Positions 17,884 to 26,984 of a stretch of DNA of 60,592 nt are shown here, one piece after another (the first letter of the stretch is position 1; every line of letters begins with the position of its first letter). The notes below the pieces were generated by a model. The model had not been told where the DNA came from and ran no database searches. It saw nothing but the letters and a program-made list of their open reading frames with translations. The DNA comes from an uncultured Acetatifactor sp. (GTDB lineage Bacteria; Bacillota; Clostridia; Lachnospirales; Lachnospiraceae), in NCBI GenBank assembly GCA_910586835.1, contig CAJUJU010000017.1, positions 1-60,592 on the forward strand, in the 5' to 3' direction. A program made the translations under genes and the position numbers.

Positions 17884-18726
17884 TCAGATTTCTATGTTCG
17901 TAATGGAATTGGACCACAGCGCCCCTGCCAGGATCAGAGCCAGAGCAACCGTAGACACCAGCCGCCCGCTGAGGGTCGTAAAAATGGGATCCATAAACCC
18001 GTCCGTAGACACCGTCATAAACAGCGTCAAAGCAATGGGCATGATCGTGACCACCTTCTGCTCCATCTTTTTCCCGGACAGGGCAGTGTCGATTTCCGTC
18101 TCCACCTCTATCTTGTCCGCGATCACATCCGTGGTCCGTCGTATAATCTGCACCAAATTGCCGCCGGTCCGCTTGGCTACCTCAAAGATGTCCGCAAAGG
18201 TCTTGATGTCCTCCAGCCCGCTCCTCTCGGCAAAATCCGCAAACACATCCTCTATGTTCAGATTGATGGATATCCGGCTTACCATCAGCTCCAGCTCCTG
18301 CACGATAAAAACGTTGCTCTCGCCATACTGGCTGACCATATCGTCCCTTGCGATCACCAGGGCGCGTTCCACCGAATTTCCCGCGCTCACCGCGGAGGAC
18401 AGACTGTACAGCATATCCTTGAACTGCATGGTAAGCTGCTTTTTCCTTTTTCGGATGATAGCCTTCGTCCGGATAGCGGGGTATTTCAGCGCCAGCAGAG
18501 AAAACAGAAGCGAAATGATCACATTCTGATAAAATATGTATCCCAGACCGTACAGCAGGACTCCCGCCAGCAGCACATAGAGCAGCTTTTCACCCGCTGA
18601 CATATGATAAACATTATAGTCGGTGGTCCCGTTATAGCTCTGCCGCTCCGCCGCAGCCTCTTCCCTGCCTGTTCTTTTTTTCTTTACCGCCTTTTCCTTT
18701 ACGGCCTTTTCCTTCTTTTCCTTCAC
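17884..18726 (-). CDS. tadB: TadB-like pilus assembly membrane protein
   Basis: The protein has 280 residues. It starts with GTG, which overlaps the cpaF TGA (GTGA), with GGAAGAGGT in front. A strongly basic N-terminus is followed by two membrane segments (KLLYVLLAGVLLYGLGYIFY, VIISLLFSLLALKYPAI). Then comes the T2SS-F core (MLYSLSSAVSAGNSVERAL, FAERSGLEDIKTFADIFEVAKRTGGNLVQII) and a C-terminal hydrophobic pair. It pairs with TadC as the assembly platform. Translational coupling to cpaF is indicated by the overlap. Confidence 0.87.
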   Translation of the reverse strand: MKEKKEKAVKEKAVKKKRTGREEAAAERQSYNGTTDYNVYHMSAGEKLLYVLLAGVLLYGLGYIFYQNVIISLLFSLLALKYPAIRTKAIIRKRKKQLTMQFKDMLYSLSSAVSAGNSVERALVIARDDMVSQYGESNVFIVQELELMVSRISINLNIEDVFADFAERSGLEDIKTFADIFEVAKRTGGNLVQIIRRTTDVIADKIEVETEIDTALSGKKMEQKVVTIMPIALTLFMTVSTDGFMDPIFTTLSGRLVSTVALALILAGALWSNSITNIEI

Positions 18727-20012
18727 TTTTGTACCTCTTCCATAAATGCCTGCCCGGCCGAAGCCGACTGACCTGTTTCGCCGGATACGCCCGACATTTC
18801 AAACTTATGCGTCTTCTGCATTTCGCCCCGGCGAACCAGCTTCCCTGTGAGTTTTCCCTTTTCATCCTTTCCGTCGATTACATATTCATACAGGGGATTC
18901 AGCAGATACTCCCCGTTTTCGTACCCCAGAAGTTCCACGATATTCAGCGTCTTCCTGGACTTGTCGCTGAGTCTCCCCAGGTGGACGACGAGATCGATGG
19001 CTGAGGCAATCTGCTGCCGAATGGCTTCTATGGGAAAGTCTGCCCCCGTGAGCACCATGGTCTCCAGCCTGGAAAGCATATCCTTGGGGGAATTGGCATG
19101 ACCGGTGGAAAGCGAGCCGTCATGGCCCGTATTCATGGCCTGCAACATATCCAGCGCCTCCGCGCCGCGAACCTCGCCCACCACGATCCTTTCGGGTCTC
19201 ATACGCAGGGAGGACTTAATCAGGTCTCTTATAGTGATCGCACCCTTGCCTTCCGTATTGGCATTCCGTGTCTCCATGCGCACCAGGTTTTTCACACTCT
19301 GAATCTGCAGCTCCGCCGAGTCCTCTATGGTGATAATGCGCTCGTCCGAGGGAATAAAATTGGATAACGCGTTCAAAAAGGTGGTTTTTCCGGAGCCTGT
19401 ACCTCCGCTGACAAAGATATTATACTTTGCCTCCACGCACCTTCTCAGGAAATCCGCCGCTTCCCCGGAAATGGCTCCCCAGTCTATGAGATCCCCGAAG
19501 CTGATCACCTTCTCCGGAAATTTCCGGATCGTCACAATGGGGCCGTTCAGGGCGATTGGCGCCAGCACAATATTCACCCGGGAGCCGTCCTCCAGTCTGG
19601 CATCGCAGATGGGATTTGCGGAATCCACCGTACGGTTTACCCGGTACACGATCCTCTGGATGATATCTTCCAGCTCTTTTTTGTCCTTAAAGCATTTTCC
19701 CGTCTCGGACAGATGGCCGTCCTTCTCGATAAAAATATGCTCCGGACCGTTGATCATAATCTCCGTAATGCTCTTGTCGTCCAGAAGCGGCTGCAGAATC
19801 CCCAGCTTTCTCATGGAGTTGAACACCTGATCCGCAATTTCCTTTTTTTCCACCACGCTCAGATAGTCCACTCTGCCGGAGACAATCACCTCCTCCAGAA
19901 ATCCCCTGGCCGTATCCCGGATTTCATCGTCCGTGATGTCCTTGCGGCTCTCCAGACAGCGCTTTGTCTTCTGCATTACTTCTTCCAGAACTTTCATTGA
20001 AAAATCTGCCAT
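18723..20012 (-). CDS. cpaF: CpaF/TadA secretion ATPase
   Basis: The protein has 429 residues, and GGGAGGATTGAT precedes the ATG. The GspE/VirB11-type ATPase motifs are clear: Walker A SGGTGSGKTTFLNAL near residue 200, Asp box IITIEDSAELQI, Walker B RPERIVVGEVRGAEALDMLQA and the His box NTGHDGSLSTGHANSP. It powers Flp pilus extension from the cytoplasmic face together with TadB/TadC. The gene overlaps tadB by four bases and lies 32 bases after the CpaE-like gene. Confidence 0.95.
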   Translation of the reverse strand: MADFSMKVLEEVMQKTKRCLESRKDITDDEIRDTARGFLEEVIVSGRVDYLSVVEKKEIADQVFNSMRKLGILQPLLDDKSITEIMINGPEHIFIEKDGHLSETGKCFKDKKELEDIIQRIVYRVNRTVDSANPICDARLEDGSRVNIVLAPIALNGPIVTIRKFPEKVISFGDLIDWGAISGEAADFLRRCVEAKYNIFVSGGTGSGKTTFLNALSNFIPSDERIITIEDSAELQIQSVKNLVRMETRNANTEGKGAITIRDLIKSSLRMRPERIVVGEVRGAEALDMLQAMNTGHDGSLSTGHANSPKDMLSRLETMVLTGADFPIEAIRQQIASAIDLVVHLGRLSDKSRKTLNIVELLGYENGEYLLNPLYEYVIDGKDEKGKLTGKLVRRGEMQKTHKFEMSGVSGETGQSASAGQAFMEEVQK

Positions 20013-20044
20013 ATCAATCCTCCCTGCCGGAGCCGGAAATCTGC

Positions 20045-21094
20045 TTAATTTCCGTCGTCAATAAAAGAAACCATTTTGCCGCAGCCCCGGAAGAAGTCCT
20101 GGTTTCCGGACAGTACCAGATCCAAGGGCTTATCCTTCTGCAGGCTTTCCGAAAAGGGCAGCCGCAGGGCGGAGGCGTCTTCCTCCCTGGCTCTGCACTT
20201 ATTCACCACAAAATAGGCTTTTCCGAAAAAGGCCTCCCTCTGTATGCTCCTGTCCTCCCGAATCCGCTTCAGCTTCCCTCTGCCCGCAGCGCTGTCGTCA
20301 AACACCCAGAAGCTGATGTCACACTGCTCCAGAAGGCGTCTGTTCTTCTCCGTCATGCCCCCTGACACATCCACAAAGAGACAGCCCGTGCCGTTCACCT
20401 TCCGCAGGCCTTCCAGAAGAACCATGGTCTCGTCCGCCGTCATGTCCGCATAATCCCGGTAATTTCGAAAGACCGGCAGAATCGTCACATTCCCCTCCCC
20501 CTTTGCCATGGCATTTGAGAGAACTGCAGCCGCATCCCGGCCGTCCTTGATGGCCTCAAGCACTTCCTCCATACTCACCTGAAACGCTCTCTGATACAGC
20601 TGCTCCGTACAGCCAAACTCCTCCAGGTTCAGATATACGCTGGTCTGCTTTCTGGCACAGAGCAGGGCGCAGGCGTAGGCCAGAGTGGTCTTGCCTGTCC
20701 CGCCCTGGGGAGAGTAGAATATGACGACCTTCATCCCCTTCCGTTCCCCCGTGGACGCGGTTCCTCCGGCAATCCCCAGCAGCTTCTCCATATCCGTCAG
20801 AATATCCCTTCCCCGCTGATAAATATTCAGTTCATACCGGCCCCCGGGTTCCTCCGCCCGGGTTCTGTTGGAGATGCAGAGACCGACCGCGTCATCGGGG
20901 CAGGCGTTTTCCCGGAAAAAGCTTTCGTCGGCCAGAATAATATCCGCCTCCTGCCCGCTCAGAAATGCAGCCGCCTGCGCCGCGTCCGAGACAAACCGGC
21001 AGTCAAACCTTGCGCTCCCTGTTTCCATTATATAATTGCTGAAACAGTTCACGAAATACTTGTTTCCGCTGTAGACCAGAACTCTGATTTTCAT
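20045..21094 (-). CDS. CpaE/TadZ-like MinD-family ATPase
   Basis: The protein has 349 residues. The first 115 form a receiver-like domain (KIRVLVYSGNKYFVNCF, ADIILADESFF). From residue 120 a deviant Walker A (FYSPQGGTGKTTLAYA) and downstream motifs (CLFVDVSGGMTEKNRRLLEQCD) mark a MinD/ParA-like ATPase. TadZ/CpaE proteins place Tad machines in the cell. AGGAGGGG precedes the ATG at some distance. The 140 bases upstream include a TTGACA hexamer but no well-spaced -10 box, so expression may depend on the STAND gene's promoter or on a regulator. Confidence 0.82.
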   Translation of the reverse strand: MKIRVLVYSGNKYFVNCFSNYIMETGSARFDCRFVSDAAQAAAFLSGQEADIILADESFFRENACPDDAVGLCISNRTRAEEPGGRYELNIYQRGRDILTDMEKLLGIAGGTASTGERKGMKVVIFYSPQGGTGKTTLAYACALLCARKQTSVYLNLEEFGCTEQLYQRAFQVSMEEVLEAIKDGRDAAAVLSNAMAKGEGNVTILPVFRNYRDYADMTADETMVLLEGLRKVNGTGCLFVDVSGGMTEKNRRLLEQCDISFWVFDDSAAGRGKLKRIREDRSIQREAFFGKAYFVVNKCRAREEDASALRLPFSESLQKDKPLDLVLSGNQDFFRGCGKMVSFIDDGN

Positions 21095-21234
21095 AACCTG
21101 GCATCCCCTCCTATTTCACACATTACCGCATATATCGCTGCAGTATCCCCGCGGCAATTTTGTCAAGTATGACAGCTTCGAGTTCCAAAACGCTGCGAAT
21201 CTGCAATTCGCCATACCTCTTCTCTATCCGGCAA

Positions 21235-24183
21235 TCATTCGCATTCTTCTGTCAATCTCTTTTTCGCATCCTTCACCTTGGGATGCCCTCCGCCGTAAAA
21301 CTGTTCCAGCAGCGGAGCCGCCTCCCTCAGGTACTGCAGCTCCTTTTCCCGGTCTCCCAGCTGCTGCCATGCCCGGGACAGATTGTAACTGTTCTCCGCA
21401 AATCCCAGACCACCTAAATCACAGGCAAACGTTCGAACGCTCTCCAGCCAGGACAGTGCTTCCTCAGGCTTCTCCCAATCCAGATACATGACGCTCATGT
21501 TATTGATCATCCTGTATCTGTCAAACTCCTGGCCGGGTTTCTTCTCCAAAAGCACGATGGCCTGCTGGTAACTCTCTGCCGCCTCTTCCCTGCGGCCCGC
21601 CTTGTTGCAGGCCATCGCAAACTCCCCCAGGCTTGCGATATAAAAACTGTTGTCCGCGCCGGGACAGAGGTTTCTCGCCAGCCTGCACGCCTCCTTCAGC
21701 TGCTCTGTTCCGAATCCCTCGTCCTCCCGGTACATGGCCAGTCCTCCCCGGTAAACCAACAGCATGATGCGGATATTCAGCCCCGGCTGTTCCCTGAAAT
21801 ATTCCTCAAACTCCTGCAGATAACGCTCCGCTTTATCAAACTGCCTGCCGGAATAGTAGAGATTTGCCAGGGCGGCCAGAATCTCCCTCATGACATGTCC
21901 CTTTTCATGCCCCTCCTCCCTGCATGCCTCATATCCCCTGAGCAGCCACTCCTCATAGCTTTCGAGCCACTCCTGCTGCCTCGCCGCGCAGGCACGCAGA
22001 ATGCAGACGGTTTCCCGGACATATTCTATTTCCGTATACTCTTCCAGAACAGCCAGCGTCCGCTCCATTTTTTTCTGGTCACCGCTCTCATAATACATCA
22101 GCCCCTGCTGACCCGCGAGCATGGCCTTTTCCCGTCTGCCAACGGCAGGACTTTCCAGCAGGACGGCGCATTCTCTCTCCAGCTCCTTCGCATGGTTACA
22201 GCCGTACATGCACTGCAGAATACAGAGGACAAGTCTTCCTTCCTCGTCCAGTCCGCCCAGCTTCCTTCCGATCAACTCCAGCTGCTTCGTCTCAACCGCG
22301 GAGCTTCCTATGCTGTTATACCGGATTCCGTATGCCGTCAGGACAAGCTCGGAAAGCATCCTGCTGCATTTTCCGGTCAGGCACGGGATAAGCGCAGGAA
22401 GAAGCTGTATCGTTTTCAAGAGCTTTTCGTCAAGCTTTCCCCGCACCTTCCCCCATTCCAGCAACATATCCAATACATTTTTGACACGAAATCCTTTTTG
22501 GGCGTCTCTCCAGACTCCGGCCACCGCCTCCACAAAGGGAGCGATGTCCCTCTCCCTCACACCGCCGCTTCGCACGCACTCCGCCATGAACGGATGCATG
22601 GAATATCCGTTTTCATGCTTTTCCAGCCGCCCGATGATATATAATTCTTCCAGCCTCTCCTCCACGGTCATGCTTTCGTCCAGAAAGCCGGCCAGAAATG
22701 TCTCCGCGAACTCAGTCGTATAACTCTGATAGGGCAGAACCGCGAGCACCTTCAGCAGGCCGTTCAGCTTCCGGAAGGCGGAATCCGTATACATTTTGTG
22801 ATACATCTGCTGCAGGCTCCCATAGATGTCCTGTTCGCTTGCGGATGTCGGCAAAGATCCCTTTTCCAGCTGCTCCTTCAACTCCGATATAGTCCAGCCC
22901 CTGGCCGCCGCGGCGCGCCCCAACAGCCGCAGGGTCAGAGTATGTCTCCAGATATCATCCTTTAAAATCTCCGACAGCGCATGCTTGTCCTCCGCTGTCA
23001 GCGCCTTCGCACAATTGTCCCGAAAGATCAGTTTCCCCGCGTTACGGTCAATAAACCGGACCGGGTAGGTGGTAAATCCTTTCAGTTCCTGGTATCTTGA
23101 TGTAATAAAAATAGTTGCGGACAATGTCTCCAGCGCCGCCAGGGTTTCTTCCTCATGTCCGTTCATATTATCAATGACAATCAGCACACGCTCCTTCTCA
23201 TGGTTCCGAATGCATTCCAGCACCTCGCTGAAATTATCTTCCGCTTTTGTTCCATGGATCTGGGGAAATGCCTTTACAAAGCTGGTCATCAGGCTTCCCT
23301 CATACTGGATCACGCAGATGCGGTCACTCAGCCCCTCCTCCTCGCAGCATTGCAGCAGCTGCCGCATCAACTCCGTTTTACCGATTCCGCCAATACCGCT
23401 GATCAGATATTTCCCTCCCCGGATCAGCATCTCCCGCAGTTCAAACAACTCCTCCTCCCTGCCGAAAAAGTGCTGCTGGGAGAGAGGCGTACTGCAAAGC
23501 TCGCTGTTTTTGCCGGTAAGCCAGATAACTTCCTTCTTTTTTTCCGCATTCCCTTTCATGAGGGCATCGCCGAGCGCTTCCACGGAAAGCGACGCGTCGG
23601 CTCTGAGTCTGCCAAGAGCGCCCTCCCCTTCTCCGTTTCCCGACAACGCATGGAGCATGAGCAGCGTAAGGAACCATCCACAGTAAAAAGTCCGCCCGTC
23701 ATTTCCTTGGCGGGCAAACTTCTGCTCCTTTGTCAATGCATCCGCAAAATATCGATACGCTTCCTCGGAAAAACTCTCGTCCCATTCCGCCAGCAGCCGG
23801 AGGTAAGCCGGCAGCTTCTGGCAGAAGATCTCATAATTATAATTACGCTGGATCAGCGCACTCATGAACTGCTGTACCTGCCGCAATACCGTCTTCTCAT
23901 CCGCCGCATCGCAGAGCTCCTCCGCATATTCGCCGTAGCTGCCCAGACGCTCGCTGCGGTTACAGATATCCGAAATATAGCGGTTACGCCCCTGACCGCT
24001 TCTCCAGATCTGTCTGCCGCATCTGCGGTCGCGAAAATCATACAGGATATTCTCCTGCCAGAATTTCGTCAATGTAAGTCCTCTGTGGTTTTTCTTCGTG
24101 ATAATTCCTTCCGAATACACCGGATAATCGTTGATCGTCAGAAACTGATAAAGACTTTTCAAAGAAAGAATGTCTGTTTTCAT
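21235..24183 (-). CDS. STAND-type NTPase (NB-ARC-like) with C-terminal TPRs
   Basis: The protein has about 982 residues from the ATG at 24183 (site GGTGGGA). The N-terminal 230 residues are unassigned (a region near 40-90 rich in Arg/Cys). From about residue 260 come Walker A (ISGIGGIGKTELMRQLL), Walker B (RVLIVIDNMNG) and an ATIFITSRYQEL sensor, the order of NB-ARC/STAND ATPases. Winged-helix-like and helical repeat (TPR) regions fill residues 480-980 (YYSGRQFDKAERYLQEF, ALSWLESVRTF). It heads the Tad array, has its own good promoter, and is followed by the CpaE gene 140 bases later. It may be a ligand-sensing switch for the locus; a defence role is the other option. Confidence 0.72.
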   Translation of the reverse strand: MKTDILSLKSLYQFLTINDYPVYSEGIITKKNHRGLTLTKFWQENILYDFRDRRCGRQIWRSGQGRNRYISDICNRSERLGSYGEYAEELCDAADEKTVLRQVQQFMSALIQRNYNYEIFCQKLPAYLRLLAEWDESFSEEAYRYFADALTKEQKFARQGNDGRTFYCGWFLTLLMLHALSGNGEGEGALGRLRADASLSVEALGDALMKGNAEKKKEVIWLTGKNSELCSTPLSQQHFFGREEELFELREMLIRGGKYLISGIGGIGKTELMRQLLQCCEEEGLSDRICVIQYEGSLMTSFVKAFPQIHGTKAEDNFSEVLECIRNHEKERVLIVIDNMNGHEEETLAALETLSATIFITSRYQELKGFTTYPVRFIDRNAGKLIFRDNCAKALTAEDKHALSEILKDDIWRHTLTLRLLGRAAAARGWTISELKEQLEKGSLPTSASEQDIYGSLQQMYHKMYTDSAFRKLNGLLKVLAVLPYQSYTTEFAETFLAGFLDESMTVEERLEELYIIGRLEKHENGYSMHPFMAECVRSGGVRERDIAPFVEAVAGVWRDAQKGFRVKNVLDMLLEWGKVRGKLDEKLLKTIQLLPALIPCLTGKCSRMLSELVLTAYGIRYNSIGSSAVETKQLELIGRKLGGLDEEGRLVLCILQCMYGCNHAKELERECAVLLESPAVGRREKAMLAGQQGLMYYESGDQKKMERTLAVLEEYTEIEYVRETVCILRACAARQQEWLESYEEWLLRGYEACREEGHEKGHVMREILAALANLYYSGRQFDKAERYLQEFEEYFREQPGLNIRIMLLVYRGGLAMYREDEGFGTEQLKEACRLARNLCPGADNSFYIASLGEFAMACNKAGRREEAAESYQQAIVLLEKKPGQEFDRYRMINNMSVMYLDWEKPEEALSWLESVRTFACDLGGLGFAENSYNLSRAWQQLGDREKELQYLREAAPLLEQFYGGGHPKVKDAKKRLTEECE

Positions 24184-24232
24184 CTGATTCCCACCTGCCA
24201 TATAAAGTCAAAAAATGTGCCTTCTACCGTCG

Positions 24233-24261
24233 ATTATATTATTTCCGATTTTCTTTTTCAA
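24233..24261 (-). promoter_or_regulatory. promoter of the STAND/Tad array
   Basis: On the minus strand TTGAAA (24256-24261) and TATAAT (24233-24238) are separated by exactly 17 bases, a near-consensus vegetative promoter, about 50 bases before the STAND gene start. Confidence 0.75.
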
Positions 24262-24283
24262 TAAAGTGGCCTTTTATCGACTG

Positions 24284-24315
24284 TTTTGTTCAAAAATATG
24301 TTTATTTTGTTCAAA
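24284..24315. promoter_or_regulatory. direct-repeat operator candidate, 21-bp period
   Basis: The 11-base word TTTTGTTCAAA occurs at 24284-24294 and again at 24305-24315. The spacing is two DNA turns and the pair lies 22 bases upstream of the -35 box of the STAND promoter, the usual place for an activator that binds as a head-to-tail dimer. Confidence 0.45.
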
Positions 24316-24365
24316 TCCGCTAAAATAAGGCAAAATCCACGGAACATGTGCCCACCGGATACGCC

Positions 24366-24411
24366 AAAGCCCGGATCCGGCGGACACTCTCGTCTGCCGA
24401 ACCCGGGCTTT
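24366..24411 (-). terminator. hairpin after glgP
   Basis: The arms AAAGCCCGG and CCGGGCTTT enclose an inner CGGCAGAC/GTCCGCCG stem. It lies 24 bases past the glgP stop. The T-tract on the minus strand is short (three T, then mixed), so efficiency is uncertain; the symmetry would allow action on either strand. Confidence 0.5.
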
Positions 24412-24434
24412 CCCGATTCCGAATTTATTTTTTC

Positions 24435-26984
24435 TTACACCTGGATCGTCACCTTATCCAGATGCCAGATCTCATCCACATACTGCTGAATGGTTCTGTC
24501 GGAGGTGAACTTTCCGGAGCATGCCACATTGAGGATGGCGCTCTTTGCCCAGTTCTCCTGATCCCGGTAAGCGGCCTCCACCTTTTTCTGTGCCTCCGCG
24601 TAGGGCTTGAAGTCCTTGAGGATAAAGTAGGTATCTGCCCTGGAGGTACTCAGAGTGTTTAACAGCGAGTTAAACAGCGGGCGGAACAGCTCCTTATCGG
24701 AGGAATAGGTTCCGTCTACCAGCTGATCCAGCACCTTGCGGATATCCGCATCGCTGTAGTAAATATCCATGGGATTGTAGCCGCCATGGTTCTCAAAGCG
24801 AATTACCTCATCGGAGGAAAGGCCGAAGATAAACGCGTTCTCCTGTCCCACTTCCTCCACGATCTCCACATTGGCGCCGTCCATGGTGCCCAGCGTCAGG
24901 GCGCCGTTCAGCATGAACTTCATATTGCCGGTGCCGGAAGCCTCCTTGCTGGCCGTGGAAATCTGCTCGGATACATCCGCCGCCGCGAAGATGATCTCCG
25001 CATTGGATACGTTATAGTTCTCGATAAATACCACCTTGATCTTACCGCCGATGGCAGCGTCGTTGTTGACCACATCCGCCACGGAGTTGATCAGCTTGAT
25101 GGTGAGCTTGGCGTTTCTGTAGCCCGCAGCCGCCTTCGCGCCGAAGATAAAGGTTCTGGGATAGAACTCCATATCCGGCTTCGCCTTCAGCTCATTGTAC
25201 AGGTACATCACATGCAGAATATTCAACAGCTGTCTCTTATATTCGTGGAGACGCTTCACCTGCACGTCGAAGATGGAATTGGGATCCACCGTCACTCCGT
25301 TGTGCTCCTTTATGTACTCTGCCAGACGCAGCTTATTCTGGTATTTGATATCCATGAACTCCGTCCGCGCCTTCTTGTCCTCCGCCAGTCCCTTCAGCTT
25401 TCCGATCTGCGGAAGATCCGTGATCCATCCGCTGCCCACCTTTGCCGTAACCCAGTCGGCCAGCAGAGGATTGCCGTGAAGCAGGAACCTCCTCTGGGTA
25501 ATGCCGTTGGTCTTATTGTTAAAGCGCTCGGGGAACATCTCGTAAAAATCCTTCAGCTCCTGCTGCTTCAGAATCTCTGTATGCAGCCTCGCCACGCCGT
25601 TTACGGAATAGCCGGACACAATGGCCATATGGGCCATCTTCACCTGCCCGTCGTACAGAATGGCCATCTTGCGGATCTTTTCCTGCACATCCACGCCGAA
25701 GACATTGGAGTACCTCTCCTCGATCTGACGCACAAAGCGTCGGTTGATCTCCTCCACAATCTGATAAATTCTGGGAAGCAGTCTCTGGAACAGATCAATG
25801 GGCCACTTCTCCAGCGCCTCAGCCATAATGGTGTGGTTGGTGTAGGCGCAGGTTCTGGTGGTGATATCCCACGCTTCGTCCCAGCCCAGGCCGTAGTCGT
25901 CCAGCAGAATACGCATCAGCTCCGGCACCGCCACAGTGGGATGGGTATCGTTGAGCTGGAAGGTTACCTTCTCGGGGAAGCCATGAATGTCGTCATGCAT
26001 TCTCATATACTTTGCAACCGCTTGCTGCACCGAGGCGGAGATGAAGAAATACTGCTGCTTCAGGCGCAGCTCCTTGCCTGCGTAATGATTGTCGTTGGGG
26101 TAGAGCACCTCCACAATATTTCTGGCCAGGTTCTCCTGCTCCACCGCCTTGCGGTAATCTCCCTTGTCGAAGGAATCCAGCTGGAAGCCGCCCATGGGCT
26201 CCGCGTCCCAGATGCGCAGGGTGTTTACAATGTTGTTTCCGTAACCGACGATGGGAAGGTCAAAGGGAATGGCTCTCACTGCCTGATATCCCTCTTGCAC
26301 AAAATGGTTCTGTCCCTGCTCGTCACAGTGGATGGAGACATAGCCGCCAAATTTTACCACCTTTTCGTATTCCGGCCTGCGCAGCTCAAAGGGATTGCCG
26401 TCCTTCAGCCAGTTGTCCGGCACCTCCACCTGATAGCCGTCCTTGATCTGCTGCTTAAACATTCCGTAGCGATAGCGGATACCGCAGCCGTAGGCAGGAT
26501 AGCCCAGGGTTGCAAGGGAATCCAGGAAACAGGCAGCCAGCCGCCCCAGGCCGCCGTTCCCCAGCGCCGCGTCGGGCTCCTGATCCTCCACCAGGTTCAG
26601 ATCCAGCCCCAGCTCCTCCAGCGCCTCCTGCACGGGAACGGATGCCTGCAGGTTGATGATATTGTTGCCCAGGGCACGGCCCATCAAAAACTCCATGGAC
26701 ATGTAATATACCATCTTGGGATCCTGCTTCTCATAGGCTCTCTGGGTCTCGATCCAGTTATCCATGATCTGATCCTTCAGCGCCAGGGATACCGCCTGGA
26801 ACACCTGCTTAGGTGTTGCCTCGTCCATATCCTTGCGGTACAGCGTCTTAATATTGTAGACAACGCTGTTCTTGAACAGTTCCTTATTAAATTTCAGTCT
26901 GTCCGCAGCGCTCTCCACCACAGCCTTCTCCTCTGTCTTTTCAGCCGTCTGCTTTACGGGCACAGTCTTCTTGATTCCCTTCAT
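24435..26984 (-). CDS. glgP: glycogen/starch/alpha-glucan phosphorylase
   Basis: The protein has 849 residues. The start is the ATG at 26984, which shares bases with the ileS stop (ATGA) and has AAGGAG ten bases upstream. It releases glucose 1-phosphate from glycogen using pyridoxal phosphate; the PLP-binding signature EASGTGNMKFMLNGALTLG lies near residue 680, with GTMDGANVEI after it. Other family blocks are MSMEFLMGRALGNNIINL, AALGNGGLGRLAACFLDS and QLNDTHPTVAVPELMR. The length is normal. The four-base overlap indicates translational coupling with ileS, so its mRNA would come under the ileS T-box unless an internal promoter exists. Synthesis genes glgC/glgD lie 24 kb away. Confidence 0.95.
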   Translation of the reverse strand: MKGIKKTVPVKQTAEKTEEKAVVESAADRLKFNKELFKNSVVYNIKTLYRKDMDEATPKQVFQAVSLALKDQIMDNWIETQRAYEKQDPKMVYYMSMEFLMGRALGNNIINLQASVPVQEALEELGLDLNLVEDQEPDAALGNGGLGRLAACFLDSLATLGYPAYGCGIRYRYGMFKQQIKDGYQVEVPDNWLKDGNPFELRRPEYEKVVKFGGYVSIHCDEQGQNHFVQEGYQAVRAIPFDLPIVGYGNNIVNTLRIWDAEPMGGFQLDSFDKGDYRKAVEQENLARNIVEVLYPNDNHYAGKELRLKQQYFFISASVQQAVAKYMRMHDDIHGFPEKVTFQLNDTHPTVAVPELMRILLDDYGLGWDEAWDITTRTCAYTNHTIMAEALEKWPIDLFQRLLPRIYQIVEEINRRFVRQIEERYSNVFGVDVQEKIRKMAILYDGQVKMAHMAIVSGYSVNGVARLHTEILKQQELKDFYEMFPERFNNKTNGITQRRFLLHGNPLLADWVTAKVGSGWITDLPQIGKLKGLAEDKKARTEFMDIKYQNKLRLAEYIKEHNGVTVDPNSIFDVQVKRLHEYKRQLLNILHVMYLYNELKAKPDMEFYPRTFIFGAKAAAGYRNAKLTIKLINSVADVVNNDAAIGGKIKVVFIENYNVSNAEIIFAAADVSEQISTASKEASGTGNMKFMLNGALTLGTMDGANVEIVEEVGQENAFIFGLSSDEVIRFENHGGYNPMDIYYSDADIRKVLDQLVDGTYSSDKELFRPLFNSLLNTLSTSRADTYFILKDFKPYAEAQKKVEAAYRDQENWAKSAILNVACSGKFTSDRTIQQYVDEIWHLDKVTIQV

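Noticed and set aside
21095..21234. Promoter for the CpaE-like gene using TTGACA near 21160
   Set aside because: A good -35 hexamer is seen, but the nearest TATA-like boxes are 14 or 24 bases away, so no confident promoter can be placed.
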